This document shows, piece after piece, positions 12,392 through 24,363 of a stretch of DNA of 64,000 nt; position 1 is the stretch's first letter; each line of letters starts with the position of its first letter. The stretch covers positions 14,454,187-14,518,186 of the forward strand of contig CM068320.1 in assembly GCA_034766995.1 (NCBI GenBank), written 5' to 3'. Under the pieces are notes generated by a model that saw only the letters and a program-made list of their open reading frames with translations, ran no database searches and was not told where the DNA came from. This DNA is from Acanthacorydalis orientalis (taxonomy: Eukaryota > Arthropoda > Insecta > Megaloptera > Corydalidae). The translations under genes and the position numbers were made by a program.

Positions 12392-13316
12392 ACAATTAAG
12401 TAATGCGACCGATTTTTTTTCTCGGCCTGTGGTAACACTGCGAACCTGTAACTCCGCCACCGTAATAGCAGATCCCTACTCTCTCGATTGAGACCTTGAC
12501 CACCCTCGTACGATCATTTCTTCGCCATCTGTTTAGTGTTTTGTAACAACGCGCGAGTAGTGCATGTCACGAAAATGGAACAGAGCCCACCGAATGAACA
12601 TCGCTCAAGATTGTCTCGAGCAGGTTGAAAGTGATCCTACTCTTCTCGATCGAGTTATTACTGGTGATGAAAGTTGGTTCTTTCAATATGACCCCGAAAC
12701 TAAACAACAAAGCCAACAGTGGCTGTCCCCTGGAGCACCAAGGCCAAAGAAGGCGAGAATGAGCAAGTCCAAAGTGAAAACCATGTTGATTTTGCTTCTT
12801 CGACAGCAAAGGGGTGGTTCACAAAGAGTTCGTACCACCTGGACAAACCGTAAATCAAGTATTCTACCGCAATGTGCTCGAAAAATTACGAAAAAGAGTA
12901 CCCAGAGTGCGTCCAGAGATTGCGAAGACTTGGGTTCTGCATCACGACAATGCTCCCTGTCACAGTGCGTTCAGTGTCTCTCAGTTTTTGGCGTCTAAAG
13001 GCATCGCAACGTTACCACAACCGCCCTATTCACCGGACATGTCACTCTGCGACTTTTTCCTATTCCCCCATATGGAAAAATTCGTCAAAGGTCGACATTT
13101 TGACTCCGTTGAAGATATCCAAGAATCTGTGACGAGGGTACTCGGAGAGGTCCCACGAGAAGTGTTCCAGAATTGTTACGAAAACTGGAAAACTCGCTGG
13201 AATAAGTGTATAGATGCGGGAGGGGACTACTTTGAAGGGGATCGCAGCGATGTACCTTAATTTTTAAATATACTCGATTTTTGAATTTTGTCGCATTACT
13301 TAATTGTCTGACCTCG
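12383..13316 (+). mobile_element. mariner copy A, 5' part of transposase deleted
   Basis: Flanked by TA (12381-12382 and 13317-13318). Inverted ends read inward are CGAGGTTAGACAATTAAGTA and CGAGGTCAGACAATTAAGTA. At 934 bp it is shorter than a full mariner. The start of the transposase gene is fused at 12581-12588 to the middle of the gene, so the HTH region is gone. The same family occurs at 16933-17865 and 23331-24249. Confidence 0.95.
12564..13260 (+). pseudogene. mariner copy A transposase, HTH-less and frameshifted
   Basis: From an upstream ATG at 12564 the frame runs into NIAQDCLEQVESDPTLLDR and the first catalytic Asp in TGDESWFFQYD. An extra T in the run near 12790 (ATTTTGC where copy B has ATTTGC) shifts the frame. 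The correct frame resumes as GVVHKEFVPPG and carries LHHDNAPCH (second Asp) and PPYSPDMSLCDFF (third Asp, 34 residues after the second), ending DYFEGDRSDVP at 13260. DD34D triad present, but the protein is broken and lacks DNA-binding helices. Confidence 0.9.
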
Positions 13317-13417
13317 TATACTATGCTTATTGTTAATTTTTCCTTTACCGATTCGAATAATATTTAACCAAAACTAAATATTAATTAAAAAGACTCACAT
13401 TTAACAATCTTTTATAT

Positions 13418-13690
<273 letters not shown>

Positions 13691-13691
<1 letters not shown>

Positions 13692-14968
13692 ATCAGTGCA
13701 AAATTTCGTGGACAGTTCAGTAGGTGGTGTTAAGAGTGCCGCATTGCGGCGCTCTTGATTAAAATGTATAATATAAGATAACAATATATAATATAATATT
13801 ATATATTGTTTGAAAGGTGACAGTCAAAGCTTTCATTTGATCATCAGACGGATTTTTTTTCAATTCGATTCATGTGCAAGAAATTTTTTTGGAATTTGAC
13901 AAAGGAAAAATGCATTTTCGTCACGTTATATTGTACAAGTTTCGGAAAGGAGTAACCGTTGGCACGGTACCGAAAAATATTCGAGAGCTTTATTTGAATC
14001 ATGCAGCATGACTTCCAACTGTGAAGAAATGGTTCGCTAAATATAGACTTACTGATTTTAACCTCGAAGTTCAACCCCGCTCTCGAGATCGACGACGATG
14101 TTGTGCGCGTTTTAGTTGATAATAACTTACGAATTTCGACATAATAGGTTGTCGAGACACTCAACGTTGACAGATTGACTGGATTTCAGCATTTAAAGAA
14201 GCTGAAGTTCTCTTTGAAGCTCTATACCCGTTGTCTGAAAAGAAAAACAAGTTTGATCGCATCTTTTCGACAGTTTCTTTGCTTGGACGCCTCAAAAGAG
14301 AGCCTTTTTGGTTTGGTTGGTCACTGGCGATGAGAAATGGATCCTGTACAAGAATTTCTGACCCAGATGAACGTGCGAACAAGCGAATGAAGCGGCAGAA
14401 CCAGTCGCCAAAGCTGGCTTGCATCCGATAGAGGTGTTGCTGCTTGTTTGGTGGAATTGCAAAGGTGTTGTTTATTTTGAGCTACTCCTACGGGGCAAAA
14501 CGATTACCAAGGAGAATTATTGTCAACAATTAACCAAACTGAATTCAGTAATTAAACAAATGCGTCCGACTTTAGCCAATCGCAAGGAGTCATCTTCCAC
14601 CACGACAACGCAAAACCGCATACAGCAAAACTGACTGCGCAAAAAATTAAGCAGTTGAAATGGGATATCATAGCGCATCCGCCGTATTCTATTGCACCTT
14701 CGGATTATCATTTGTTCCGGTCAATACAGAACATTTTAAACAGTACAAATTTGACACAGTGGAGGCTGTCAAAAACCACCTCACCGTCTTTTTTGCCAAA
14801 AAATCGCGAAAATTTTACGAACGAGGAATCCAGAAGCTGCCTGAGAGTTGGAAAATAATTGCAGAAAACTATACTGAATTCATAATTGATTAATAAAAGA
14901 GTTTTTTTGCGAAAAATAATCACCTGACTTTCAATTTCAAATCGTATACGAACTATTGCACTGATCCC
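13691..14968 (+). mobile_element. mariner element with both ends, degenerate
   Basis: Ends: the left reads GATCAGTGCAAAATTTCGTG, and the right read inward reads GGATCAGTGCAATAGTTCGT. Length is near 1.28 kb, a full mariner size. (TA)n lies on both sides, so it probably inserted into one long tract. Several frames together spell a transposase. Confidence 0.85.
14010..14893 (+). pseudogene. mariner transposase, multiply frameshifted
   Basis: Recognisable pieces in different frames: WSLAMRNGSC near 14321-14347 (relic of the TGDEKW region; the catalytic Asp is not kept in TGD form), WWNCKGVVYFELL at about 14450-14485, KTITKENYCQQLTKLNSVI at 14499-14555, a HHDNAKPH-like relic near 14598-14630, a PPYSIAPSDYHLFRS stretch at 14678-14723 with residues lost before IAPSD, and the C-terminus FYERGIQKLPESWKIIAEN ending in IID at 14893. 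Dead copy. Confidence 0.85.
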
Positions 14969-14969
14969 A

Positions 14970-14972
<3 letters not shown>

Positions 14973-15026
<54 letters not shown>

Positions 15027-15054
15027 TGTATATATATGATATTATATATATATA
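14973..15054. repeat. (TA)n tract right of the mariner
   Basis: TA repeat with ATACATATATG and GATATTATATATA interruptions. Probably the right half of the tract at 13421-13690. Confidence 0.95.
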
Positions 15055-16075
15055 GACAAACAAACAATAAATACTACAAAGATACGATTTTTTTCTGTTA
15101 TTACTATAACTCAAATTTCAAATATTGATTTTGTACTTATATTTTTACATTTCTTTGTTACACGACACATAATATTTCTTTCAAAAAGTATACATTAAAA
15201 CGTTCTAAATGTAAAACATCTTTAAATATTGTACAAAAATATGTTAATGAACTAAATATTCTTAAACTCTACAATATAAAAAGTATTTCATTAATGTATT
15301 CTTTTAATTTAAATTTACACTTAATCTCTGCAAATTTCATTAATAAATTCTTCGTATAAAACATTCAATTAAAAATGTTAAAAAATAAATTTTAATTAAT
15401 ACCTTCTTCTATTTTAAACTGATTATTGATTACTATACAGCTGTGACATTGTAGTTAAATTCACTTTCATAATTAAATTCTTTTTTAATCCTACCAGCCA
15501 TAAAACAATTCTGATCAAAAATGTTTAATAAATGATAATTGGTCATTTTCGTGTATGTGTGATAGCGGGTATGAATTATATAGGTGTATGTTTATTTCAG
15601 TAGGAACCTATATGTGAATGGAAATAATTTAATACATAAAAAAATCAGAGGATAGACTGGAATTCCTATAATTTCTCTTATCCTGATATTTTAAAATATA
15701 AAAATTATTAGACAAAAAAAATATTGCAAAGTTTTATATTTGCAAAAAAATATTAATATATATATATATATATATATATACAGTATTTTTATTAATAAAA
15801 ACTCAAATATTTCCAACCTATTCAATACAAACATAATAATCGTTATAACTTTTGTAAATTACTTATTCATCCTTTACTAGTTATTACATTATAGGCACTT
15901 CTAAAACCTTTTAAAGTCATGAAAATAATTGCTTAGTATAAATGAGCATTTTTAGATGACGTAAGTTGAAATTAATGATCATTGCAAGACTAAACTTGTG
16001 CAGTTTGTTAATAAAGTCAAGATGAAACAAATTTAAGAACCATTAATGTGAGTTAAACGGATTTTTTACATTCTT

Positions 16076-16127
<52 letters not shown>

Positions 16128-16456
16128 GTATATATACAAAGAATATAAGTATAAAAATTATAAAAATCTGCTTATTCATTGGATACCCAAAATAATCTTA
16201 ATGGTTATCATATCAAAGTGACTTAACTTGAAAATAAAATTAATTTCATTTACATTATACCTACTCATTTGAAGAAGCAGCGAAAATCAACACATAGAAG
16301 CAGACCACACAGTGGCTCATCATCATCGATGAACTTGATTGATGCATTCATGAATATATATGGATGATGAGTTAATTATTTTCGGCCGCCAACCAAACAT
16401 TGAATTTGACGTGCGGGGAACAGGAGGTGTTAAAACCAGTGCCTTCACTTATATGC

Positions 16457-16518
<62 letters not shown>

Positions 16519-16856
16519 TCGTGTACTCACAAACATAAATGAAGCAAATAACAGTATAAAATATGCTTCATATTACATTTTATACCTTTCACTGGCTATT
16601 TTTCATATTCTAAATAAAAAGATTTATAAATACTTTAGTTTTTAATACAACATCACAGTATAGATGCATAAAACATAATATATGCAAAATATTACCAATA
16701 AATAAGCGTTAATTATTTTTGTTTAGCAAAAATATAACAAACATCTACTTTCTAAAAATAATCTGCAAAATACGGAAATTTATATTATTAGCACTAATTC
16801 AATTTTGGCTTTAATATAAAAAAGCATTTAATTTTTTTTCATGAAATAATAACAAT
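15055..16856. other. AT-rich sequence with TA microsatellites
   Basis: (TA)n tracts at 15756-15780, 16081-16135 and 16464-16517. A short patch around 16270-16450 is less AT-rich (GATGCATTCATGAATATATATGGATGATGAG region), but I can assign nothing to it. Confidence 0.55.
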
Positions 16857-16922
16857 CTGGGCCCTAATGACGTTAGTCATCAACGCTTTCTTAAACCATA
16901 ACAATATTAATAAATAAATAGA
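16857..16922 (+). mobile_element. Possible non-LTR retroposon 3' tail
   Basis: The sequence GGGCCCTAATGACGTTAGTC followed shortly by TTAAACC and an (AATA)n tail resembles the 3' end of the retroposon at 38990-39510 (GGGCGCTAATGACCTGCG, then CTAAACCCCC and a 4-base tail). Short and degenerate, so tentative. Confidence 0.4.
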
Positions 16923-16932
16923 TATATATATA

Positions 16933-17865
16933 CGAGGTCAGACAATTAAGTAATGCGACAAAATTAAAAAATCGAGTATATTTAAAAATTAAGGTACATC
17001 GCTGCGATCCCCTTCAAAGTAGTCCCCTCCCGCATCTATACACTTATTCCAGCGAGTTTTCCAGTTTTCGTAACAATTCTGGAACACTTCTTGTGGGACC
17101 TCTCCGAGTACCCTCGTCACAGATTTTTGGATATCTTCAACGGAGTCAAAATGTCTACCTTTGACGAATTTTTTCATATGGGGGAATAGGAAAAAGTCGC
17201 AGGGTGACATGTCCGGTAAATAGGGCGGTTGTGGTAACGTTGCGATGCCTTTAGACGCCAAGAACTGAGAGACACTGAACGCACTGTGACAGGGAGCATT
17301 GTCGTGATGCAGAACCCAAGTCTTCGCGATCTCTGGACGCACTCTGAGCACCCTTTTTCGTAATTTTTCGAGCACATTGCGGTAGAATACTTGATTTACG
17401 GTTTGTCCAGGTGGTACGAACTCTTTGTGAACCACCCCTTTGCTGTCGAAGAAGCAAATCAACATGGTGTTCACTTTGGACTTGCTCATTCTCGCCTTCT
17501 TTGGCCTTGGTGCTCCAGGGGACAGCCACTGTTGGCTTTGTCGTTTAGTTTCGGGGTCATATTGAAAGAACCAACTTTCATCACCAGTAATAACTCGATC
17601 GAGAAGAGTAGGATCACTTTCAACCTGCTCGAGACAATCTTGAGCGATGTTCATTTAAATTTCTCTGTTCCATTTTCGTGACATGTACTACTCGCGCGTT
17701 GTTACAAAACACTAAACAGCTGGCGAAGAAATGATCGTACGAGGATGGTCAAGGTCTCAATCGAGAGAGTAGGGATCTGCTATTACGGTGGCGGAGTTAC
17801 AGGTTCGCAGTGCTACCACAGGCCGAGAAAAAAAATCGGTCGCATTACTTAATTGTCTGACCTCG
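16933..17865 (-). mobile_element. mariner copy B, same family as copies A and C
   Basis: Flanked by TA (16931-16932 and 17866-17867), 933 bp, inverted ends as in copy A. It has nearly the same internal deletion as copy A, but the eight bases at the junction differ: AAATTTAA here, CCCACCGA in A. Confidence 0.95.
16989..17654 (-). CDS. mariner transposase catalytic domain, HTH region deleted
   Basis: An uninterrupted 221-codon frame starting at the Met of MNIAQDCLEQ and ending DYFEGDRSDVP. All three catalytic acids of a DD34D mariner are present: TGDESW, LHHDNAPCH and PPYLPDMSPCDFF. Roughly the first third of a normal mariner transposase (about 110-120 residues, the paired HTH domains that bind the inverted ends) is absent. 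If expressed, the product should have no specific DNA binding. The original start codon upstream (near 17677) is out of frame with this start after the deletion. It is the best preserved transposase fragment in the window. Confidence 0.85.
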   Translation of the reverse strand: MNIAQDCLEQVESDPTLLDRVITGDESWFFQYDPETKRQSQQWLSPGAPRPKKARMSKSKVNTMLICFFDSKGVVHKEFVPPGQTVNQVFYRNVLEKLRKRVLRVRPEIAKTWVLHHDNAPCHSAFSVSQFLASKGIATLPQPPYLPDMSPCDFFLFPHMKKFVKGRHFDSVEDIQKSVTRVLGEVPQEVFQNCYENWKTRWNKCIDAGGDYFEGDRSDVP

Positions 17866-17867
17866 TA

Positions 17868-19040
17868 TGTACACAACGAAGTAAAAACTCCTTCATAATT
17901 TTGAGAAGTTAGAGAGTTAATTAATAAATTAGTATCATGTCTCTCAAACCGTGCAAATTTGAGTCAATAATAATTTATTAATTCGAACGATATTTATTCA
18001 TGAACTTTTCAACGTACCAAAATAAAAACAGATCAGTAATAAACCAAAAATAAATATATAAAAAAAGAGTTTGATTTAATAGTCGATATGGAACGAATGA
18101 GTCGTTATGAACTGCACATCTTCGAATCATTACTAAATCTGTAACGCAAAATACATGAAAAATGACGACTACAAATTATAAGGTAGCTACATAAAATTCT
18201 CACATATCTTAGAAGAGGGCAGTATGCAATGCCCGTGGCTGCGGTTATATTGAGTCACCTTTCATGGTGGCCCCTATCACACTTTAGTACAATTAGTCAG
18301 CCCTTTTCACGGCCTAGTGCATTCACTTTAAATTAGTTTTTTAATACCTCAATCTACGGGAGAATGCTGATTTCAATTAATATAATTCACATATGACATA
18401 CAAATAATAGATAATCACTCATATTTATACAATTGTGAATAATTCACAAAATTTCAATACTTAGTGAAGGATTTTTATCTTTTAATTATCTTTAAACTCG
18501 TTTTCCACGTATAGTAACATGAAATACATCAATGCAGCATTTTATTGAATAAACATTGAATTTATACAATGTAACAATTCTTGTCATTCTTAAAATATAT
18601 TTTAATGTCCCTTACTAAAGTCAACATTTTTCTAGAAATCAAAATAGATGTGTTATATAAGTACAGTGTCTGGATTGAATTTCTGTAAATGCCTCTATGA
18701 TATACATCTATATACAAATTAATAACTTTTCTAAAAATAAAAATAAATGCATCCTAATAATATAACTCGTGCCATAATTTTAGTAAATAAATTTCAGAAA
18801 CCAATAAGACTTTTTCTTATAAAATATTTCAATTAAATTAAAACTTGTAAAAAGTACAATCATTTATAATCAATGTATTTAATATCCGCTTGTGAAGTTT
18901 GGGTTTTCCACACAAATTAAATTTTGTGTATATAAATAAAATACTCGTATTTTGCAAGTAAATAATAATTTACTTATAAGACGTCCCCTAATGCAAAATT
19001 ACGAAATAGTCCAAACATTTCATCATGAAAATGAAGTATC
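17868..19040. other. AT-rich sequence with one GC-richer patch
   Basis: The patch at about 18205-18330 (GGCAGTATGCAATGCCCGTG onward) has balanced composition. Nothing recognised elsewhere. Confidence 0.5.
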
Positions 19041-19057
19041 TGAAACACACGCACACG

Positions 19058-19118
<61 letters not shown>
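19041..19118. repeat. Compound (CA)n(TA)n microsatellite
   Basis: CACACGCACACG passes into CACA repeats and then about 48 bases of TA. Lies directly left of foldback MITE fragments. Confidence 0.95.
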
Positions 19119-19120
<2 letters not shown>

Positions 19121-19122
<2 letters not shown>

Positions 19123-19225
19123 CTTTCATGCGAAATCTTAAATTTAATCACCTTAATATATATATATATATAGGTGATTCAATTTAAGTTTCCGCATGAA
19201 AGTGTTAACAGATGGCACAGTAGTA
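19121..19225. mobile_element. End fragments of the foldback MITE family
   Basis: Two partial ends lie around a short TA run: CTTTCATGCGAAATC followed by TTAAATTTAATCACC at 19122-19153 (right-end orientation), and GGTGATTCAATTTAAGTTTC from 19173 (left-end orientation). Both match the ends of the copies at 19247-19434 and 43684-43877. Confidence 0.75.
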
Positions 19226-19246
19226 TGTGTATATATATATATTAAG

Positions 19247-19434
19247 GTGATTAAATTTAAGTTTCTACATGAAAGTATTAAAAGATGACACAGCGGTTAA
19301 AAAAAGTCATGTTATTTTTTATTTAGTACTTTAGTCCAATCCAATTCTAAAATACAATTTAACTAAAATACTAAATGGTTGATAGCATGCTTTTTATTTT
19401 TGTATTTTTTTTTAATATTTTTGTATAAAAGTCA
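19247..19434. mobile_element. Foldback MITE, second copy of the 43684 family
   Basis: The left arm begins GGTGATTAAATTTAAGTTTC and passes through TCATGTTATTTTTTATTTAG. The right arm runs TACTAAATGGTTGATAGCAT to a TCACC end at 19434. The arms are complementary, though less perfectly than in the 43684 copy. Size is about 190 bp. No coding capacity. Confidence 0.75.
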
Positions 19435-19437
19435 CCA

Positions 19438-19497
<60 letters not shown>
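19435..19497. repeat. Compound (CT)n(TA)n microsatellite
   Basis: Starts immediately at the TCACC end of the MITE. The 43684 MITE copy has the same arrangement on its right side. Confidence 0.95.
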
Positions 19498-19500
<3 letters not shown>

Positions 19501-21446
19501 GATTATTCTGGCTTTTTAATTATATATATTTATATATTTAAGCCTTCCATTATGTTTTCAATAAATATATGATTAATAATAGAATATGTAATACATTCGA
19601 TTAATAAACATTAAACTTTTACCGATAATGTGCAAATGCAATAAATATATTTTAAAATAAAACTCCACAATTGAAAGGATATTATAATAGCTGTTTTATT
19701 GTTGTGCCTTATAAATGTAAGTACGGTTACATAAATATTAATTCAACAGAAAGCAATACAGTATTCTGAAGCAGGTTGTCAACCATAAAATTCCAACATT
19801 GCACGTCAAATGGCGCGCCAGGAGGTGTACATTATCTCTATATAGAGTAGTTGTCAATCAAATTCAAGTGGAACAACATATTAAATCACAGTTGTCCATA
19901 AATAAACAGGCACAAGCTGTGGTGAGACCAGTGACATGGTCAATTTTTTCGAAAAAAAAAAAAACTATTTAGGTAGAACTCGCGATGTGTATTAATGTGG
20001 CTACCTACTCAAGACTCAGCTTATATGAATAATGAAAAAGACTGAATTCGTACAAGTGGAGAATTTTAAATTTATTTGCGATAAATATGTTGTACACGAG
20101 ACGTAAATTCAGTGAAAAAATGTACATTCCGTACAACAAAACCGAATTGTTCACATCTCATAACACTTTATTACAAATTGATTCACTGAATTAACACGTT
20201 TTACTTTATTTCAATTTTATATGCTATTATATAAATAGAGAAAGTAAGATTACCATTATATTACACGTTTTTCTTGATTAGAATATAAAATATACGACTT
20301 AAAGTTAAAACAACTGACTGCATCCAGTTTAGTAAGATCCAGCAGTTTTTTACCATAATTTTCGCAGTAGTATTATTGCTCTATATTTTAAAAAAATCTA
20401 CAGCTTTATAAAGCAATTGAATTATCATTCTAATCCTTGTTTTATATCGTAGTTCAAAATAAATAGACATACGTTAAACTGAATCATATTTGTAAAAGTA
20501 TTTAAAAGAAACAGTTTATGTTTTTGAAGATAAACAATAAGATTTTGTTAATATTATCATAATATTAATATTATTTAATTTTATACAAATAATTCCTCAC
20601 TGATTGTTTATGATTTCAGGAAGAATAATTTCAAGTAAATATTTAATTTGAAATTAAATTGACATTTTTATTTCACAAACAAAATTTGATAAAGAAATAA
20701 TAATGAGAGGAAAATAAATAATTCAAATTTATACTTTTGACGGTTGTGGTAAATAATTTTGTAACTAACTCAAATTCCATATTGGTTCTATTAATCAAAA
20801 AATAAAACATGACTATCATATAATCGATACAGTAGAAAACGTGATATAAACTAATCGAACGATATCCTGTTGATTAACATTCGTTATTTCAATCATTCGT
20901 CAAGCTTAGTAAGACCAGAAATATTCACTTAGAAAAAAACCTAATTACAGGTATGAATCAAATAAAGCTGGCCATATTTTTATATGCATCATCGCCAGCC
21001 GTGCACCATATTACGAATTCGTAATATGAAAAGAATTCGACGTGTTGAACAATCACCTGACTTTAAATAAAACATAGAAAAAGAAATCTGGACCCATATG
21101 TAACATTGATTGTACGGCAACGAACCACTGCTATGTGCCGCGAGCATCCATCTTCAGCCGCCAGACGGAGCGTGGGAACGTCAAATATTGTCACAAATAT
21201 TCTCCCTACAAGATGCGCGATGCACACTTTGATTTCTCTTGTTTATGTAATTCTTTCCTAACAAATACTTATCGACCATGATACTGGTCAGATTCCGATA
21301 TAGGAATTCGTTTAAGTTGATATCAGTGTTTGTTTCACGAAATGTATGGGTTTTTTCTGGAAGATTCAGAGCCGGTTTTAATCATTGACGAGGAATTTAT
21401 GAAGTAATGCTATTCACAATGAATCTCACAATCTTCTTATAAATAA

Positions 21447-21510
<64 letters not shown>

Positions 21511-22207
21511 TATAGAAACTCTTAAGAAAGAAGTAATAATTTTAAATTAACTAGATTTAAAAAAAGTATCTATTTTATTTAGATTATCTACAGACATATC
21601 TTTCTCAGTCTGAGGAGAATGATCTAAAATAAGACAATAAATTACTATGAAAAATGTTTATTAAATTTATTACAAAGTTTCAGTGTTCTGAAAAGTATTT
21701 ACGTACGAAGTTAATATTAACATGCACAAATAAATTCTTATCATGCCATTACATTCTTTCCAAAACGTATTCAATAGCTGTATCTGAAAGAATTCAAACA
21801 TCAGAATATATTAAATTCTCTAGACAGTTGTCAATCAAAATATGCAGTTTTCTGTATGCCGTAGCTCCAGTTATTTGCAGAATGCTTTGTCACTGTAGTC
21901 GTACTTGAAAATTCCACTCATTTTATCTAGCTCCGCTGACAAACTCATGCATTTCCTTTGATATGAATTTCAACGTATATTTTGATATTTACATTCAACC
22001 TATAATAACATACACTACCTACACATAACCAGATATATATATACATATATATATATATTAGTGTATATTGTTTTTAATATTAGAAAAAATAAGTTTTATT
22101 AATAGAAAATATTATTAAAATCATTTCCAAAAGAAGTTAAATGTATAAATCAAAACATTTTTTCCCCATGTTAAATGCACAATTTCGATTTATAACTAGT
22201 AATATTA
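19498..22207. other. Non-coding sequence with two less AT-rich islands
   Basis: Islands at about 19770-20060 (with TGGCGCGCCAGGAGGTGTAC) and 20930-21380. (CA)n(TA)n at 21449-21506 and a small TA run at 22031-22060. The 84-codon frame at 21654-21908 is not recognisable. No gene supported. Confidence 0.55.
20930..21380. promoter_or_regulatory. Candidate conserved noncoding island
   Basis: A stretch of balanced composition that includes TGTGCCGCGAGCATCCATC (near 21135), a 20-base perfect palindrome at 21009-21028 and a CTTTGAT core (TCF/LEF-type) at 21227-21233. It is about 17 kb downstream of wingless. Whether it is conserved or regulatory is untested; it may instead be an unrecognised repeat. 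Confidence 0.25.
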
Positions 22208-22413
22208 GATTGTTGCAAAAATAGTTGCGGTTTTTATCATTTGAAGTTTGGCGCCGATTTTTTCAATCACTGTTATCTTTTCTCATAGTCTGTGGGTCAT
22301 GTAATAATCATTGTAAACAATAAAATTAGTTCTACTGATTTTAGCTTATATCTATTTTCATTCTTTAGTATTGAAAATCATTAATTAGTTAGATATAACG
22401 TATTAAATTAGTC

Positions 22414-23330
22414 ATGGAAAAAAGAAAATTCGCACGATTTTGTTGTATGAGTTTAAACTAGGACATAAGGCAATAGAATTTGCTCGAAATATCAAATTTG
22501 TTTCTGGCGAACAGTCAATTAGTGAACGTATAACTCAATACTAGTTCCAAAAATTCCGTAATTGAAATGAAAGCCTTGATGGTGAGGAAGGTCGTAGGTG
22601 TCGTTCAGTTATAGCCAATAACGATTTAAAAACCATTATCGAACACATAAAACAACTCGAGAAGTGAGAAAAGAACTCAATGTTGATCGTTCAACAGTTG
22701 TTCGACATTTGAGCCTAATTGAAAAACAAAAAGGTTTGATAAATAAGTGCCGTATGAATTAAACGAAGATCAAGCAGTTCGTCGATACGAAGTCTATTCT
22801 GAACTTCTTTTGCTTAAGAAAAATGATCCCTTTCTTGATCGCATTGTCACATGTGATGAAAAGTGGATTCTCTACAACAATCTAAAACGTTCATCATAGA
22901 GACTATACCGAGAAGAAGCACCAAAACAGTTTCCTAAACCGAATCTTCATGAAAAAAAGGTTATGATCACTGTTTGGTGGTCGGCAGATGGCATCATTCA
23001 CTACAATTTCTTAAATCCTGGCGAAACTATAACAGCAGAAAAATATTGCCAGGAAATTGAAAAAATGCATGAGAAGTTGTATCGTTTACGTTATCGTTTA
23101 ATTTATCGTTATCGTTTAATCAATCGAAGAGGGCAAATTCTTCTTCATGACCATGCCCGACCATATGTCTCACAAATGACTTTAAAAAAATTAAATGACC
23201 TAGGTTAGGAAACCTTATCTTACCGACCTTATTCTCCGGACTTATCTCCGACAGATTATCATTTTTTAAAAAAATTTGAGTAATTTTCTACTAAAGAAAT
23301 TTTTCATAGATCAAGCATCAGCTCAAAGTA
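22414..23330 (+). pseudogene. mariner transposase with stops and a tandem insertion
   Basis: Starts MEKRK at 22414 and soon shifts frame; the HTH-region relics KLGHKAIEFARNIKF and SLDGEEGRRCRSV are visible. The GDEKW region is present as a stop-containing relic near 22850-22870. MITVWWSADGIIHYNFLNPGE at 22963-23025 is the conserved middle. A tandem expansion of CGTTATCGTTTAAT-type units at about 23085-23130 adds LYRLRYRLIYRYRL. The second catalytic motif reads LHDHARPY with Asn replaced, and the third reads PYSPDLSPTDYHF. Several stops: dead. Confidence 0.85.
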
Positions 23331-24249
23331 CGAGGTCAGACAATTAAGTAATGCGACCGATTTTTTTTTCTCGGCCTGTGGTAACACTGCGAACCTGTAA
23401 CTCCGCCACCGTAATAGCAGATCCCTACTCTCTCGATTGAGACCTTGACCACTCTCGTACGATCATTTCTTCGCCAGCTGTTTGGTGTTTTGTAACAACG
23501 CGCGAGTAGTGCATGTCACGAAAATGGAACAGAGAAATTTAGAGCAACGGTGCGCGATAAAATTTTATGCAAAACTCGGCGAAACCGCGACAGAAACTTA
23601 TGAAAAAGTGCTTAAAGTGTATGGTAGTGATGTCCTGAGTCGTAGCAGGTGCTTCGGTGGTATGCCGATTTTAAAAAAGGCCGTGAGAGCGTCAAAGACG
23701 AGGCGCTGAGCGGAAGGCCAATTCAAGTGCGAACCGACGCGAATGGGTGGTTCACAAAGAGTTCGTACCACCTGGACAAACCGTAAATCAAGTATTCTAC
23801 CGCAATGTGCTCGAAAAATTACGAAAAAGGGTGCTCAGAGTGCGTCCAGATATCGCGAAGACTTGGGTTCTGCATCACGACAATGCTCCCTGTCACAGTG
23901 CGTTCAGTGTCTCTCAGTTTTTGGCATCTAAAGGCATCGCAACGTTACCACAACCCCCCTATTCACCGGACATGTCACCCTGCGACTTTTTCCTATTCTC
24001 CCATATGAAAAAATTCGTCAAAGGTCGACATTTTGACTCCGTTGAAGATATCCAAGAATCTGGGACGAGGGTACTCGGAGAGGTCCCACAAGAAATGTTC
24101 CAGAATTGTTACGAAAACTGGAAAACTCGCTGGAATAAGTGTATAGATGCGGGAGGGGACTACTTTGAAGGGGATCGCAGCGATGTACCTTAATTTTTAA
24201 ATATACTCGATTTTTGAATTTTGTCGCATTACTTAATTGTCTGCACTCG
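23331..24249 (+). mobile_element. mariner copy C, middle deleted, nested in another mariner
   Basis: TA at 23329-23330 and 24250-24251. The left end is CGAGGTCAGACAATTAAGTA; the right end has CA in place of AC (TCTGCACTCG). 919 bp. Unlike copies A and B it keeps the start of the transposase gene but lacks the middle: sequence jumps at about 23742 from the linker region to GTGGTTCACAAAGAG. Confidence 0.95.
23524..24193 (+). pseudogene. mariner copy C transposase, HTH start plus C-terminal half
   Basis: Starts MEQRNLEQRCAIKF at 23524, the true N-terminus of the family that copies A and B lost. A one-base shift near 23655 moves the frame (RWYADFKKGRESVKDE is readable in another frame). The first catalytic Asp is deleted. 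The C-terminal part at 23747-24193 is open and holds LHHDNAPCH and PPYSPDMSPCDFF and ends DYFEGDRSDVP. Non-functional. Confidence 0.9.
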
Positions 24250-24363
24250 TATTTTCGATGAACTCATTAATTCCAGGACTTCAGAATTCTATCTTGTAAA
24301 AATAAACAAACTTATTTGACCTGACTCATATTTAAATATAAAAATAAAAATTTTTTGCCACCT

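Larger units (their letters stand above)
22208..24363 (+). mobile_element. mariner interrupted by another mariner
   Basis: The left end reads GATTGTTGCAAAAATAGTTG after TA, like the ends of the ~550-bp mariner derivatives elsewhere in the window. The element continues to 23330, is interrupted by mariner copy C, and resumes at about 24250-24363 with a C-terminal relic (DELINSRTSEF) and a poor right end around TTTTTTGCCACC. The left boundary is good, the right one approximate. Confidence 0.8.
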
